Shown: positions 45,136 to 54,507, numbered from the stretch's first letter. The stretch is DNA of 64,000 bases from JBGVSA01 sp041807905 (GCF_041807905.1 NZ_JBGVSA010000010.1:62001-126000), one strand, 5' to 3'. The notes: a model not told the origin generated them from the sequence alone. A program made the numbers and translations.

Positions 45136-45897
45136 ATGAAAGATCCATTGATTTGCCCTGTCTGTGAAGGGCGCAGTGCGTTGTTCGACGTCGTCGACTT
45201 CAACAAGTCGTGCGAGATGGGAGACGGCGTGCCTCCGGTCCCCAGTGGGATCGCAATCTACTATGCACGCTGTTCCGCATGTGACTTCTGTTTCGCCCCC
45301 GACATGATGGCGTGGACGAAGGAAGAACTCTCTCGTCGCGTCTACAACGATGAGTATCACCTCGCTGATCCGGACTATTTGCAGCGTCGTCCTCTGATCA
45401 ATGCGACATTTCTGAATGAGAGCTTTGGAGAGCGGGTGAGGGAGCTTCAAGTACGCCACCTCGATTTTGGGGGCGGCAACGGTTTGATGTCGGCGATCCT
45501 GCGGGAGCGCGGTTGGCGGTCATGCTCCTATGATCCTTTCGGAGGCGATAGCACAATCGATCCCGCGGCTTCGTTCGACTTCGTTACGGCGTTCGAGGTG
45601 TTTGAACATTCCACCGATCCCCATATGCTGATGGAAGACCTTCGGCGCGTTCTCCGTCCAGGGGGGATTGTCTTCTTTTCGACTCTGCTAAATGACGAGA
45701 ATATCCGCGCCAGTAGCCGTTTGACGTGGGCGTACGCTGCGCCGAGAAATGGTCATGTAAGCCTGTTTTCGAGAAAGAGCCTGAGTGTCCTGGCGCAGCA
45801 CCATGGTTTCCGATTTGGAAGCGTCAGCAAGATCAGCCACGTTTTCTACACCGAGCCGCCAAGCTGGGCCGGCAGGATATTCGCTCCCCGACAATAA
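45136..45897 (+). CDS. Class I SAM-dependent methyltransferase with zinc ribbon
   Basis: 253 residues. An N-terminal zinc-binding module (CPVCEGR ... CSACDFCF) precedes a SAM-binding Rossmann domain with LDFGGGNGLMSAIL and the acidic FEVFEHSTDPHMLMEDL motif. Similar zinc-ribbon methyltransferases modify sugars in polysaccharide clusters; no such cluster is here. Codon use and lower GC than neighbours suggest horizontal acquisition. GGAGACC precedes the ATG. The target is unknown. Confidence 0.78.
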   Translation: MKDPLICPVCEGRSALFDVVDFNKSCEMGDGVPPVPSGIAIYYARCSACDFCFAPDMMAWTKEELSRRVYNDEYHLADPDYLQRRPLINATFLNESFGERVRELQVRHLDFGGGNGLMSAILRERGWRSCSYDPFGGDSTIDPAASFDFVTAFEVFEHSTDPHMLMEDLRRVLRPGGIVFFSTLLNDENIRASSRLTWAYAAPRNGHVSLFSRKSLSVLAQHHGFRFGSVSKISHVFYTEPPSWAGRIFAPRQ

Positions 45898-46057
45898 GCT
45901 TCTACAGCCCGGCACGTTCGGCACTGTTCAAACAGACGTCCTTGAATAGCGCCCGGTGTGCATGCCGCCAATACATGGACGTGATGGTCGCGCAACGCGA
46001 CATGTCCATTCCCGTCCCTGATCTTTCGTCATGCAAGGGACTTTGGGGCGGACGAAT

Positions 46058-46483
46058 CTACTCCGGGATGCCCACCTCTGCCTCGTAGCCGGCGCTCTCG
46101 CAGTCTGCGTAGATGTCCGGCTTGCGGACCCATACACGTGCGCCCCTCACACCATCGAGGCTCGCGCACAGTGCCAGGATTTCGTGGCACAGCGTCTCTT
46201 GCAGATTGAAATGCCGCCCGGCGACGAGTTTGGGGATGCCGCGATGCAATAGGTCGTAGTTGACGGTAGCGGATACGTCGTCGGCCATCGTGCCCGTGAG
46301 CGGGGCGAGCCGCAGTTCGACGTCGATCAGCACGCGTTGTGGACACTGGCGTTCGATGTCGTAGAAGCCGATGAGCACCGGCAGGCTGAACTCACGGATA
46401 TGGATCCGGCGGTTGTAGATTTCCAAGGTGATGCATCCGCTGTGCGGGCGCTGCGTGGCTAGGGCGGGCGCACTTGCGCCCAT
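46058..46483 (-). CDS. folB: Dihydroneopterin aldolase family protein
   Basis: 141 residues with the DHNA fold of folate biosynthesis: VLIGFYDIERQCPQRVLIDVEL, SATVNYDLLHRGI and NLQETLCHEILALC. A 20-residue N-terminal extension precedes the family start. It is last in the minus-strand order metE-glyA-folB with a 33-base gap after glyA, fitting a folate/one-carbon role. FolB and FolX activity cannot be separated from sequence. Confidence 0.88.
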   Translation of the reverse strand: MGASAPALATQRPHSGCITLEIYNRRIHIREFSLPVLIGFYDIERQCPQRVLIDVELRLAPLTGTMADDVSATVNYDLLHRGIPKLVAGRHFNLQETLCHEILALCASLDGVRGARVWVRKPDIYADCESAGYEAEVGIPE

Positions 46484-46516
46484 TCGCCCCAGCCGGCAGG
46501 GCCGGTGTTGGAGACG

Positions 46517-47764
46517 CTAGCGATAGACGGGAAAGCGCTGCGTCAGGGCCTGTACTTTCGCACGAACCGCCTCGATCGTGGTGTCGTTGCCACCATTGTC
46601 CAACAGGTCAGCGATCAGATTCCCGACCAGGCGCGCTTCGTTCTCACGGAAGCCGCGTGTCGTCATGGCCGGTGTGCCGAGGCGGATGCCGGAAGTGACG
46701 AAAGGCTTTTCTGGATCGTTCGGGATGCTGTTCTTGTTGACCGTGATGTGCGCCCGCCCGAGCAGCCGCTCGGCGTCCTTGCCGGTGATGCCCTTTGCGC
46801 GCAGGTCGACGAGCATGAGATGACTTTCGGTCCGGCCCGAGACGATGCGCAGCCCTCGCTCGATCAGCGTGCCTGCCAACGCGGTGGCGTTCTTCACGAC
46901 CTGCTGCTGGTAGTCCTTGAATTCAGGTGACGACGCCTCTCTGAAAGCCACCGCCTTGCCGGCGATCACGTGCATCAGCGGGCCGCCCTGAATGCCCGGG
47001 AAAATCGCCGAGTTGATGGCCTTTTCGTGTTCGGCGCGCATCAGGATCACCCCGCCGCGTGGGCCGCGCAGGCTCTTGTGCGTGGTCGTGGTGACAAAGT
47101 CCGCGTGCGGCACAGGGTTGGGATAGACGCCCGCCGCGATGAGCCCGGCGTAGTGCGCCATGTCGACCATGAAGTACGCGCCGACTTCACGTGCCACCCG
47201 CGCGATGCGTTCAAAGTCGATCCGCAGCGCGAACGCCGACGCCCCCGCAATGATCAGCTTCGGCTTGCATTCGCGCGCTTGGCGCTCGAGCGCTGCGTAA
47301 TCGATGTCCTCGTTCGCGTCGAGTCCGTAGCTCACCACGTTGAACCACTTGCCGCTCATGTTGAGCGGCATGCCATGCGTGAGGTGTCCGCCTTCGGCGA
47401 GGCTCATGCCCATGATCGCGTCGCCCGGCTCGAGTACGGCGAAGAACACGCCCTGGTTGGCCTGTGAGCCGGAGTTCGGTTGGACGTTAGCGGCATCGGC
47501 CCCAAAGAGCGCCTTGACGCGGTCGATGGCGAGCTGCTCGACGATGTCCACGTATTCGCAGCCGCCGTAATAGCGCTTGCCCGGATAACCCTCGGCGTAC
47601 TTGTTGGTGAGTTGCGAGCCTTGCACCGCCATCACGGCGGGCGAGGTGTAATTCTCGGAGGCGATGAGCTCGATGTGATCCTCCTGCCGCCGGTTCTCTT
47701 GCTCGATGGCGGCAAATACCTCGGGGTCGATCTGGTCGACGGCATAGCGGGCGCGTTCAAACAT
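46517..47764 (-). CDS. glyA: Serine hydroxymethyltransferase
   Basis: 415 residues. The PLP lysine is in TTTTHKSLRGPRGG, the N-terminal LIASENYTSPAVMAVQGS and NKYAEGYPGKRYYGGC are family hallmarks. It converts serine + THF to glycine + methylene-THF. A GGAGGCC precedes the ATG by about 5 bases. It lies 62 bases downstream of metE and before folB, so methyl-group supply and use are clustered. Confidence 0.95.
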   Translation of the reverse strand: MFERARYAVDQIDPEVFAAIEQENRRQEDHIELIASENYTSPAVMAVQGSQLTNKYAEGYPGKRYYGGCEYVDIVEQLAIDRVKALFGADAANVQPNSGSQANQGVFFAVLEPGDAIMGMSLAEGGHLTHGMPLNMSGKWFNVVSYGLDANEDIDYAALERQARECKPKLIIAGASAFALRIDFERIARVAREVGAYFMVDMAHYAGLIAAGVYPNPVPHADFVTTTTHKSLRGPRGGVILMRAEHEKAINSAIFPGIQGGPLMHVIAGKAVAFREASSPEFKDYQQQVVKNATALAGTLIERGLRIVSGRTESHLMLVDLRAKGITGKDAERLLGRAHITVNKNSIPNDPEKPFVTSGIRLGTPAMTTRGFRENEARLVGNLIADLLDNGGNDTTIEAVRAKVQALTQRFPVYR

Positions 47765-47826
47765 GTGTGGCCTCCGTGGAACGAAGCCCCGGCATGTTGG
47801 CCGGGGGTATTGGTGAAATGAGATGA

Positions 47827-50121
47827 TCAGGCGACCGTGGCGCGCAGGGTCTTCGCAGCGGCAACCATGTTGGAGAGGGCGGGAATGACTTCGCTCCATT
47901 GCCGCGTCTTGAGACCGCAGTCCGGATTGACCCACAGCCGCTCGGCCGGCACGCGCTCGGCGGCCTTTTTCATCAGCGCGACGATGTGCTGTTCGCTCGG
48001 AATGTTGGGCGAGTGGATGTCGTACACGCCGGGGCCGATCTGGTTGGGGTAATTGAAGTCATCGAAGGCATCGAGCAATTCCATGTGCGAGCGCGACGTC
48101 TCGATGGTAATGACGTCGGCATCCATGTCTGCAATCGACGCGATGATGTCGTTGAACTCCGAATAGCACATATGGGTGTGGATCTGCGTTTCGTCTTCTA
48201 CGCCGTTGGCGGCAATGCGGAACGATTCCACTGCCCAGTCGAGGTACGCTCTCCATTGCGACCTGCGCAGCGGCAGACCTTCCCGCAGCGCGGCTTCGTC
48301 GATCTGGATGATGCGCACGCCAGCCGCTTCGAGGTCCCGCACTTCCTTGCGGATCGCCAGCGCCAGTTGTTTGCACGACACCGAGCGCGGCTGGTCATCA
48401 CGAACGAAGGACCAATTGAGGAGGGTGACCGGCCCGGTCAGCATGCCCTTCATGGGCTTTGAGGTCAGCGATTGCGCGTAGCTGATCCACTCGATCGTCA
48501 TCGCCTTTGGGCGGCTGATGTCGCCGAACAGGATCGGCGGCTTCACGCAGCGCGAACCGTAGGACTGCACCCATCCGAACTGGCTGAAGGCATAGCCTGC
48601 GAGTTGTTCGCCGAAATACTCGACCATGTCGTTGCGCTCGGCCTCGCCATGTACGAAGACGTCCAGTCCTAGCGCTTCCTGTTCGCGTACGCCGCGAGCG
48701 ATCTCGGCGCGCATTGCGGCTTTGTAGTTCGTCGCGTCGATTTCGCCAGCCTTGAACTGGCTGCGCGCGAGTCGGATCTCGGCCGTCTGGGGAAAGGAGC
48801 CGATCGTCGTCGTGGGGAATTTCGGCAGGGCGAGCAATGCGGCCTGCCTGGCGGCTCGTTGAGGGTAGGGACTCTTGCGCTGTCCGAGGCGCGCATCGAT
48901 TTCCGTCACGGCGATCTTCACTGCCGGGTTGTGGACGCGTGGCGACGTGCGGCGTGCTTCGCAGGCGGCGCGGTTGGCGGACAGTGCGTCGGCGGCCGCC
49001 TCGCGGCCTGCATCCAGCGCAGTGGCCAGCACCGAAAGCTCATCGAGCTTCTGCTTGGCGAATGCGAGCCACGATTTGATCTCGTCGTCGAGTTGCTGTT
49101 CGCTGTCCAGATCCACCGGTACATGCAGTAGCGAGCATGACGGTGCGATCCACAGGCGCTCGCCCAGGCGATCGCGCACCGGCTCCAGCCAGTCGAGCGT
49201 CGCGCACAGATCCGTCTTCCAGATATTGCGGCCATTGATCACGCCCAGTGACAGCACCTTGTGGCCGGCCAGGTAGTTCAGCGTGATCTGCACTTCGTCG
49301 CGCGCATTCACGGCGTCGAGGTGGATGCCTGCGGTCGGCAGCTTGACCGCCCATTCGAGGTTCTCCCGCAGCGGGCCGAAGTAGGTCGCCAGCAACAGCT
49401 TGACCGGGGCTGACTTGAGCGCGTGATACGTCGTGGTGTATGCATGGCGCCAGTCGCCATCGAGCTCCGTGACCAGAATCGGCTCGTCGATCTGCACCCA
49501 CTCCACGCCTTGTTCGGCGAGTACCGCCAGGAGCTGCGCATAGACGGGAAGCAGACGATCGAGCAGGGCGAGGCGATCGGAACCGTCCTTTGCTTTGCCG
49601 ATGGCCAGGTACGTCACCGGTCCGATGATGACTGGCTTGGCCTTGACGCCCTGCTCGCGCGCTTCGCGCAACTGTTCGAGCAGGCGTGTTGCGTCGAGCT
49701 TGAACTGCGTGTCGGCGCTGAACTCCGGGACGATGTAGTGATAGTTGGTGTCGAACCATTTGGTCATCTCGCCCGCCGCGACGCCCCCGCAGCAGTGGGC
49801 ATGTTCGTCGGCGGATTGCGCCGAGCGTCCACGGGCCACGCGAAAGTAATTGTCCAGCGCGTCGCCGTGAAAGTCCTGAACGCGTTCGGGCAGATTGCCC
49901 AGCGTAAAGCTCATGTCGAGCACGTGGTCGTAGAAGGCGAAGTCGCCGACGGGCACAAAGTCGAGCGCCGATTGGTCCTGCCAATGACGGCGGCGCAACT
50001 GTGCGCCTGCCGCCTTGAGCTCATCACGCGAGGACTGCCCTTTCCAGTAGGACTCCAGCGCGAATTTCAGTTCGCGCTTCGCGCCGATGCGCGGAAAGCC
50101 GAGGTTGTGCGTTGTTGTCAT
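47827..50121 (-). CDS. metE: Cobalamin-independent methionine synthase
   Basis: 764 residues. The N-terminal half begins TTTHNLGFPRIGAKRELKFA. In the catalytic half the zinc ligands are in HTHMCYSEFNDI and NPDCGLKTR, with the Glu between. It transfers the methyl of 5-methyl-THF-glutamate to homocysteine. The start at 50121 is the standard family start. It is divergent from metR with two MetR boxes between. Confidence 0.95.
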   Translation of the reverse strand: MTTTHNLGFPRIGAKRELKFALESYWKGQSSRDELKAAGAQLRRRHWQDQSALDFVPVGDFAFYDHVLDMSFTLGNLPERVQDFHGDALDNYFRVARGRSAQSADEHAHCCGGVAAGEMTKWFDTNYHYIVPEFSADTQFKLDATRLLEQLREAREQGVKAKPVIIGPVTYLAIGKAKDGSDRLALLDRLLPVYAQLLAVLAEQGVEWVQIDEPILVTELDGDWRHAYTTTYHALKSAPVKLLLATYFGPLRENLEWAVKLPTAGIHLDAVNARDEVQITLNYLAGHKVLSLGVINGRNIWKTDLCATLDWLEPVRDRLGERLWIAPSCSLLHVPVDLDSEQQLDDEIKSWLAFAKQKLDELSVLATALDAGREAAADALSANRAACEARRTSPRVHNPAVKIAVTEIDARLGQRKSPYPQRAARQAALLALPKFPTTTIGSFPQTAEIRLARSQFKAGEIDATNYKAAMRAEIARGVREQEALGLDVFVHGEAERNDMVEYFGEQLAGYAFSQFGWVQSYGSRCVKPPILFGDISRPKAMTIEWISYAQSLTSKPMKGMLTGPVTLLNWSFVRDDQPRSVSCKQLALAIRKEVRDLEAAGVRIIQIDEAALREGLPLRRSQWRAYLDWAVESFRIAANGVEDETQIHTHMCYSEFNDIIASIADMDADVITIETSRSHMELLDAFDDFNYPNQIGPGVYDIHSPNIPSEQHIVALMKKAAERVPAERLWVNPDCGLKTRQWSEVIPALSNMVAAAKTLRATVA

Positions 50122-50172
50122 GATCGTTGCCAGTGGGGATCGGTAGTGGCACGATCGTAAAATCACCGAACA

Positions 50173-50201
50173 ATGAATAAAAATGGTTTTATTTCATTCA
50201 T
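50173..50201. promoter_or_regulatory. Upstream MetR-type dyad
   Basis: ATGAAT and ATTCAT flank an AT-rich core (50173-50178 and 50196-50201), an inverted repeat containing TGAA and TTCA half sites in the metE/metR divergent promoter. Confidence 0.5.
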
Positions 50202-50204
50202 CGA

Positions 50205-50217
50205 TGAAAAACGTTCA
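50205..50217. promoter_or_regulatory. MetR box TGAA-N5-TTCA
   Basis: TGAAAAACGTTCA fits the MetR consensus TGAA-N5-TTCA exactly and lies 14 bases before the metR start, consistent with autoregulation and metE activation. Confidence 0.7.
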
Positions 50218-50230
50218 CGTATAAATCCCC

Positions 50231-51130
50231 ATGCCAATCCTCGAACGCATCCATCTGGCGATCATCCGCGAAGTCGAACAGCAGGGCTCGCTCACCGCTG
50301 CGGCAGCCGAGCTCCATCTCACCCAATCGGCGCTCAGTCACACGATGCGCAAGCTCGAAGACCACCTTGGCGTGGCGATCTGGCATCGCGAAGGGCGCAG
50401 TCTGCGGCCCACGCAGGCGGGTGAGTACCTGCTTGCTGTCGCCAATCGCCTGCTGCCGCAGTTGTCGCTGGCCGAACAACGCATCCGGCAATTTGCACAG
50501 GGCGAACGCGGCACGCTGCGCATAGGCATGGAGTGCCATCCGTGTTACCAGTGGCTGCTGAAGATCGTGTCGCCGTACCTCGCCGCGTGGCCCGACGTGG
50601 ATGTCGACGTGAAGCAGAAATTCCAGTTTGGCGGCATCGGCGCCTTGTTCGGCTACGAGATCGATGTACTCGTCACGCCCGATCCGCTCTACCGCAACGG
50701 GCTGCATTTCGAGCCGGTGTTCGATTACGAACAGGTGCTGGTGGTCGGCCCGTCGCATCCGCTGCGCAAGGCGCGCTACGTTCGCCCCGAGCAGCTCTCA
50801 AGCGAAACGCTGATCACCTATCCGGTGCCGCTCGATCGACTCGATATCTACACGCAGTTCCTCACGCCGGCCGGCATCAGCCCCAAACGCCACAAACCCA
50901 TCGAGACCACCGACATCATGTTGCAGATGGTCGCCAGCGGCCGCGGCGTGGCGGCGCTACCAAGGTGGTTGGTGGAGGAATACGCCGAAAAAGTCGACGT
51001 GGCGCCGGTGCGGCTCGGCAAGGATGGTGTGCCGAAGCAGATTTTCCTCGGCATCCGCGAGGCCGACGCGGATATCGAATACGTGCGCGCCTTCATGAGC
51101 CTGGCGCGCACGCATCGAACCGCGCGCTGA
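50231..51130 (+). CDS. metR: LysR-family regulator MetR
   Basis: 299 residues. The helix-turn-helix GSLTAAAAELHLTQSALSHT, then the MetR-like LRIGMECHPCYQWLL and FGYEIDVLVTPDPLY motifs identify it with good confidence. In enterics MetR with homocysteine activates metE and glyA; here both genes are divergent from it, in one run. A consensus MetR box lies between. Confidence 0.93.
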   Translation: MPILERIHLAIIREVEQQGSLTAAAAELHLTQSALSHTMRKLEDHLGVAIWHREGRSLRPTQAGEYLLAVANRLLPQLSLAEQRIRQFAQGERGTLRIGMECHPCYQWLLKIVSPYLAAWPDVDVDVKQKFQFGGIGALFGYEIDVLVTPDPLYRNGLHFEPVFDYEQVLVVGPSHPLRKARYVRPEQLSSETLITYPVPLDRLDIYTQFLTPAGISPKRHKPIETTDIMLQMVASGRGVAALPRWLVEEYAEKVDVAPVRLGKDGVPKQIFLGIREADADIEYVRAFMSLARTHRTAR

Positions 51131-51163
51131 GCAGCATTGGCGAGCGGTGTTGCCGCAATAGTC

Positions 51164-52222
51164 TCAGCACCCTATGCGCACATGGCGCAAGGCTGCGGCC
51201 AGCGCCGTGTAACGAGAGCCCTCAAGGGCCAGGTCGAGGTAAGTCTGGACCGGGCTCGTCAGCCATATTCCGTTCACCTCGCCCCGATGTTGAAGTACCC
51301 CGTTGGATTCCGCTTCAACAATCAGAAGGTTCGGCTGCATGTTTTTCGACGAGGCGGCGTCCAGTTCGGCCAGGGCCTTGTAGACGTTGATATCGGGCGC
51401 AACGCGGACGCGGATTTCGGGGACCGGCCGGCTGCACGAAAGGTACGCTCGCGCGGCCGATTCGTGACACACGCCGTATCGCACCTTGTACTTATCGAAG
51501 ATTGACGCGACGTCGCGGAGCCGGGTTGCATAGTCCGGCGCGGGGAGCGCGTAAGCCTGCATTTCCCGTGGAGGCCGCCTCTTCAGGTGGGCCCACAGGT
51601 CAAGGAGCTTTCCCGGATCGCTCAAGCGCCAGTTCATCATGGGGCCTCGGCCGTAAGGCTCGGCGAGCTTTAGACGCTCCAGTTCGTGCAACGTCTCGGA
51701 AGTCGTTGTGCGACTGACTCCCGCCTGGGTCACGACATCCTTCGCGTGGAAATACGTATCGACGTGACAGCACAGCAAGGTGTGCAGAAGATCTCTGCGC
51801 CGTCCTGCAAACAGGCGCATGGAATGCTCGTGGACTTGCGGCGCGGGCTTCAGCATGTAGGCATGGCCGCGAGGCGCCGGGAAGAGAAATTCGCCCTTGG
51901 ATGTGTAATACCCGACGCGCAAAGCCTCCAGCAATCGTCGGGTGGCCGGAGCGATTGTTCTCGCCAGGAAGAATGGTTGCGTGGTCGTCTGCTTCGTTTC
52001 GTCAACGTAGCAATATCTCGCCGCCACTTCTCTAACGTAGTCTGGAGACGGGTGCGGGCACCTGGATACCTTCAGGAGCATGGAGGTATCTTCGACCTTG
52101 AGTGCGATTTCGAGGGACGCCGCACATCTTTCGTGTGCGGCCGTCTCTGACACGGTCTCGACGGCAATGGACGGAAGCCCATCCAGAGCCGAAAGCAATT
52201 GGGATAGTGATTTGTCATGCAT
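51164..52222 (-). CDS. Orphan AbiEi-like protein (type IV antitoxin family)
   Basis: 352 residues. A winged helix lies near the middle (FHAKDVVTQAGVSRTTTSET, followed by LERLKLAEPYGRGPMMNW). The C-terminal SPVQTYLDLALEGSRYTALA matches the end of AbiEi-family antitoxin C-terminal domains. No AbiEii-type nucleotidyltransferase is adjacent. Base composition is somewhat lower in GC than neighbours, suggesting import. The start at 52222 is chosen over a longer frame. It could be a solitary regulator. Confidence 0.6.
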   Translation of the reverse strand: MHDKSLSQLLSALDGLPSIAVETVSETAAHERCAASLEIALKVEDTSMLLKVSRCPHPSPDYVREVAARYCYVDETKQTTTQPFFLARTIAPATRRLLEALRVGYYTSKGEFLFPAPRGHAYMLKPAPQVHEHSMRLFAGRRRDLLHTLLCCHVDTYFHAKDVVTQAGVSRTTTSETLHELERLKLAEPYGRGPMMNWRLSDPGKLLDLWAHLKRRPPREMQAYALPAPDYATRLRDVASIFDKYKVRYGVCHESAARAYLSCSRPVPEIRVRVAPDINVYKALAELDAASSKNMQPNLLIVEAESNGVLQHRGEVNGIWLTSPVQTYLDLALEGSRYTALAAALRHVRIGC

Positions 52223-52979
52223 GGCGGTACCCCCGTACGCCTCCCCGGAATTCTGTGTGCGTGGGCAAAACGGCAAGCAGAATAGGGCGGATGCCCAGTC
52301 AGCAAAAACGGGGCACGCTTCGAGTGCCCTGCCCGCTCAAGTCGTCACAGCCGGATTGCGGCGCAACGCGGCAGAGCGATGCGGTTGCAGCCGGCAGTAG
52401 TAAAGAGATTGAGATCTTCGCGAATTGCTCCAAGACACCCACACTGGCCTGCGCCGCGGTGCTATTCAGGTTGGTGTCGAAGGATTCAGGGCTGGACCCC
52501 ATCCAGCTTGTGGAAGGCGGCCTTCGCATCCGATCCGCCGGTGTGCCGCAGATCGGCGCGGCCCGGCCGGCCACGGCGGCTGTGTCGATTGGTCCATTCC
52601 AGACCGTTCGATATCATTTTTCATGTGTGAGCCCCAATCACTTGTTCGCGTGCGGTGCGGCTTGGAAACGCTGTTGCGCAAGCAAGGAAACACCGCTTGT
52701 ATGGGACGATCCTATGATCTGAGAATGCGCCCAAAGCTGACATAAATCAGGCGCCGCAGCCACTTAACCGGGTGTTCAAGTGTCTGCGACAAAGTCCGAT
52801 TTCGTAGTAATCAAAATCTGTTGTGCGTGACGGACGGGTCATGCGGATCGGTCCGGTTCACCGGTGGAATTGATCCTGGTTGCGCATTGGAGGGCTGGGC
52901 AGAAGGGTGCGCGCAAGACGCGCGACCGTGCCTCGAAGTGATCACTGGGTTTCGCTGCGACCGGATGGGACTTGATAAA
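52223..52979. other. Non-coding region between AbiEi-like gene and tRNA-Gly
   Basis: About 760 bases. Short frames on both strands have no recognisable products. It contains a possible minus-strand terminator at 52305-52329. The composition fluctuates, as in a decayed insertion region, but no transposase remnant or att repeat was seen. Confidence 0.45.
52305..52329 (-). terminator. Possible minus-strand terminator without a gene
   Basis: On the minus strand GGGCAC-TCGAAGC-GTGCCC is followed by CGTTTTTGC. The only known source of a transcript is the tRNA-Gly, which already has its own terminator. Confidence 0.4.
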
Positions 52980-53013
52980 CAAAAAGCCAGGCTCGGAAAG
53001 CCTGGCTTTTTGT
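52980..53013. terminator. Bidirectional terminator flanking tRNA-Gly
   Basis: AAAAAGCCAGGCT / AGCCTGGCTTTTT is a 12-bp stem with a 5-base loop and T runs on both strands. It ends the minus-strand tRNA-Gly transcript. Confidence 0.85.
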
Positions 53014-53043
53014 TTGGCGATCAGTGTTTGTCGCCGGAATTCG

Positions 53044-53117
53044 TGGAGCGGGCGATGGGAATCGAACCCACGGCTCTAGCTTGGGAAGCTAGGGTATTAC
53101 CATTATACGACGCCCGC
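53044..53117 (-). tRNA. tRNA-Gly (anticodon CCC)
   Basis: On the minus strand the acceptor GCGGGCG pairs with CGCCCGC, discriminator T, CCA encoded. The anticodon arm CTAGC-TTCCCAA-GCTAG gives anticodon CCC (codon GGG, glycine). The T arm is GTGGG/CCCAT-type around TTCGATT. A promoter and terminator flank it. Confidence 0.95.
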
Positions 53118-53162
53118 TCGGGCGGCCCGCCGACGCAACAGGCCGGGAGCTAAGAGAAGCCG

Positions 53163-53191
53163 ATTGTACGGAAATCGGCTGCCCGCCTCAA
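53163..53191 (-). promoter_or_regulatory. Sigma-70 promoter of tRNA-Gly
   Basis: On the minus strand TTGAGG (53186-53191) and TACAAT (53163-53168) are separated by 17 bases, about 45 bases before the mature tRNA end, so the tRNA is preceded by a 5' leader. Confidence 0.7.
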
Positions 53192-53213
53192 CCGGCACGC
53201 GGCGCGAGTTGCG

Positions 53214-53993
53214 TCAGAAATTGGCGGTGATGCCCGTGAAAATGATCGTGTCCGACTTCTTCTCGCCGGGCAGGACCTTCTCGCGGAATTTGTTCAGCAC
53301 CGAAAGCTGCAAGCCGAAGCGCTCGGTGATCTTGGTGCTGAGATCGACCTGGAAGACCGAGCGAATGCCGCCCCGGCCGACGGTGTTCGGAAACAGCACC
53401 CAGCGCTGAGAGAGCGTGGCCGTCTGCGACAGCGCGTAAGTGAAATCATTGCCGACCATCGGTTCAATGCCCTTGGCGTCCGACGCGGTCTTGTTGTCTT
53501 CGAAGGTGTAGGCCAGGCCTCCATACACGTTCAACTGCAGCCCCTCCGCGCGCAGCAGCCGATAACCGGCACCGGCGCCGTAGGTCTGGCGCAGTTCCAG
53601 GTCCTTGAACGGATCGCGTTCGAGCGTCGCATCGCCAAAGCCGAACCACGCTTGCGCAAAGTTGCGCTCATAACGTGCACTGGCCAGATCGTTATCCGCG
53701 GTCGTGTCGCCGTTGCTGGTATTCCGGATGAACAAACCATGCAGGACGATGCGGCTGTCGCGCAATGCCCTCACCGCGTCGGCCGACAGCGAAGCCTGCG
53801 TGGAATTGCTGTTGCCGCGGCTGATAGTCATGCCAAAGCCCAATGAGCCTGTCCAGCGGCCGTTTCCGCTCTGCGGGGACGACGCCATGCTCTTGAACGC
53901 AGGGTCGCTGGGGCGGCCCTGGCCGTGTGCGGGGAGAGAGACGAACAAAGTGGCGCCGATCAGCGCCGGTAAGGTCTGACGGAGTGACTTCAT
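53214..53993 (-). CDS. DUF481 outer-membrane protein
   Basis: 259 residues. A signal peptide (SLRQTLPALIGATLFVSLPAHG) is followed by alternating beta-strand-like segments. The body is DUF481-like: WTGSLGFGMTISRGNSNSTQ, ARYERNFAQAWFGFGDAT, and it ends with an aromatic/Phe C-terminal residue as in outer-membrane beta-barrels (GITANF). The start at 53993 or 53999 is uncertain; no Shine-Dalgarno sequence is seen. Function unknown. Confidence 0.82.
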   Translation of the reverse strand: MKSLRQTLPALIGATLFVSLPAHGQGRPSDPAFKSMASSPQSGNGRWTGSLGFGMTISRGNSNSTQASLSADAVRALRDSRIVLHGLFIRNTSNGDTTADNDLASARYERNFAQAWFGFGDATLERDPFKDLELRQTYGAGAGYRLLRAEGLQLNVYGGLAYTFEDNKTASDAKGIEPMVGNDFTYALSQTATLSQRWVLFPNTVGRGGIRSVFQVDLSTKITERFGLQLSVLNKFREKVLPGEKKSDTIIFTGITANF

Positions 53994-54269
53994 GGTCATT
54001 TGGAAAAAACGGGTTACGCCGGCTTCGCAAGAAATGGGCCGCCCTCGGCACGGCGGCCGCATGAGACGGGTGTTTCGCAGGCATGCAAGTGCCTGCCGAC
54101 CTGGTCAAGATGTCATCTTAGAACCGCGATCGGGCTTCTGCGGAAATGGGCGGTCGCGTGACGGCGACGGCGGGCGATGCGCGCAAGCCCTGCGAGGAGC
54201 ATGGCGGCGACCGTGCTAGAATCCCCGCTCCCATTTTTCGATGAGCCGCGTTCGCGGGCGAGTCGCCGC

Positions 54270-54473
54270 ATGCTTACCCTCTCCATCAATGGCGAGCGCC
54301 GTCAGTTCTTCGGGCCGCTGACGGTTGCCGGTCTGCTCGAATCGCTTGAACTGGCGGGCAAACGCGTGGCGGTGGAATGCAATGGCGCCATCGTGCCGCG
54401 CGGTCTGCATGCTGCGACCTCGCTGACCGAGGGCGATCGCCTGGAAATCGTCGTCGCCGTGGGCGGCGGCTGA
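54270..54473 (+). CDS. thiS: Sulfur carrier protein ThiS
   Basis: A 67-residue ubiquitin-fold protein ending with GG (VVAVGGG), the thiocarboxylate tail. It supplies sulfur for the thiazole ring. The start at 54270 is the standard length. Directly followed, 34 bases later, by thiG. I looked for a TPP riboswitch upstream and saw none. Confidence 0.92.
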   Translation: MLTLSINGERRQFFGPLTVAGLLESLELAGKRVAVECNGAIVPRGLHAATSLTEGDRLEIVVAVGGG

Positions 54474-54507
54474 GACGCGGCGCTGCATTTTCCGGAAGCA
54501 CACACCT

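Noticed and set aside
52223..53120. Genomic-island attachment repeat of tRNA-Gly
   Set aside because: I looked for a second copy of the tRNA 3' end to the left and saw none, and no integrase gene is present.
53999..54269. TPP riboswitch upstream of thiS
   Set aside because: No CTGAGA or ACCTGAT core elements are present on either strand.
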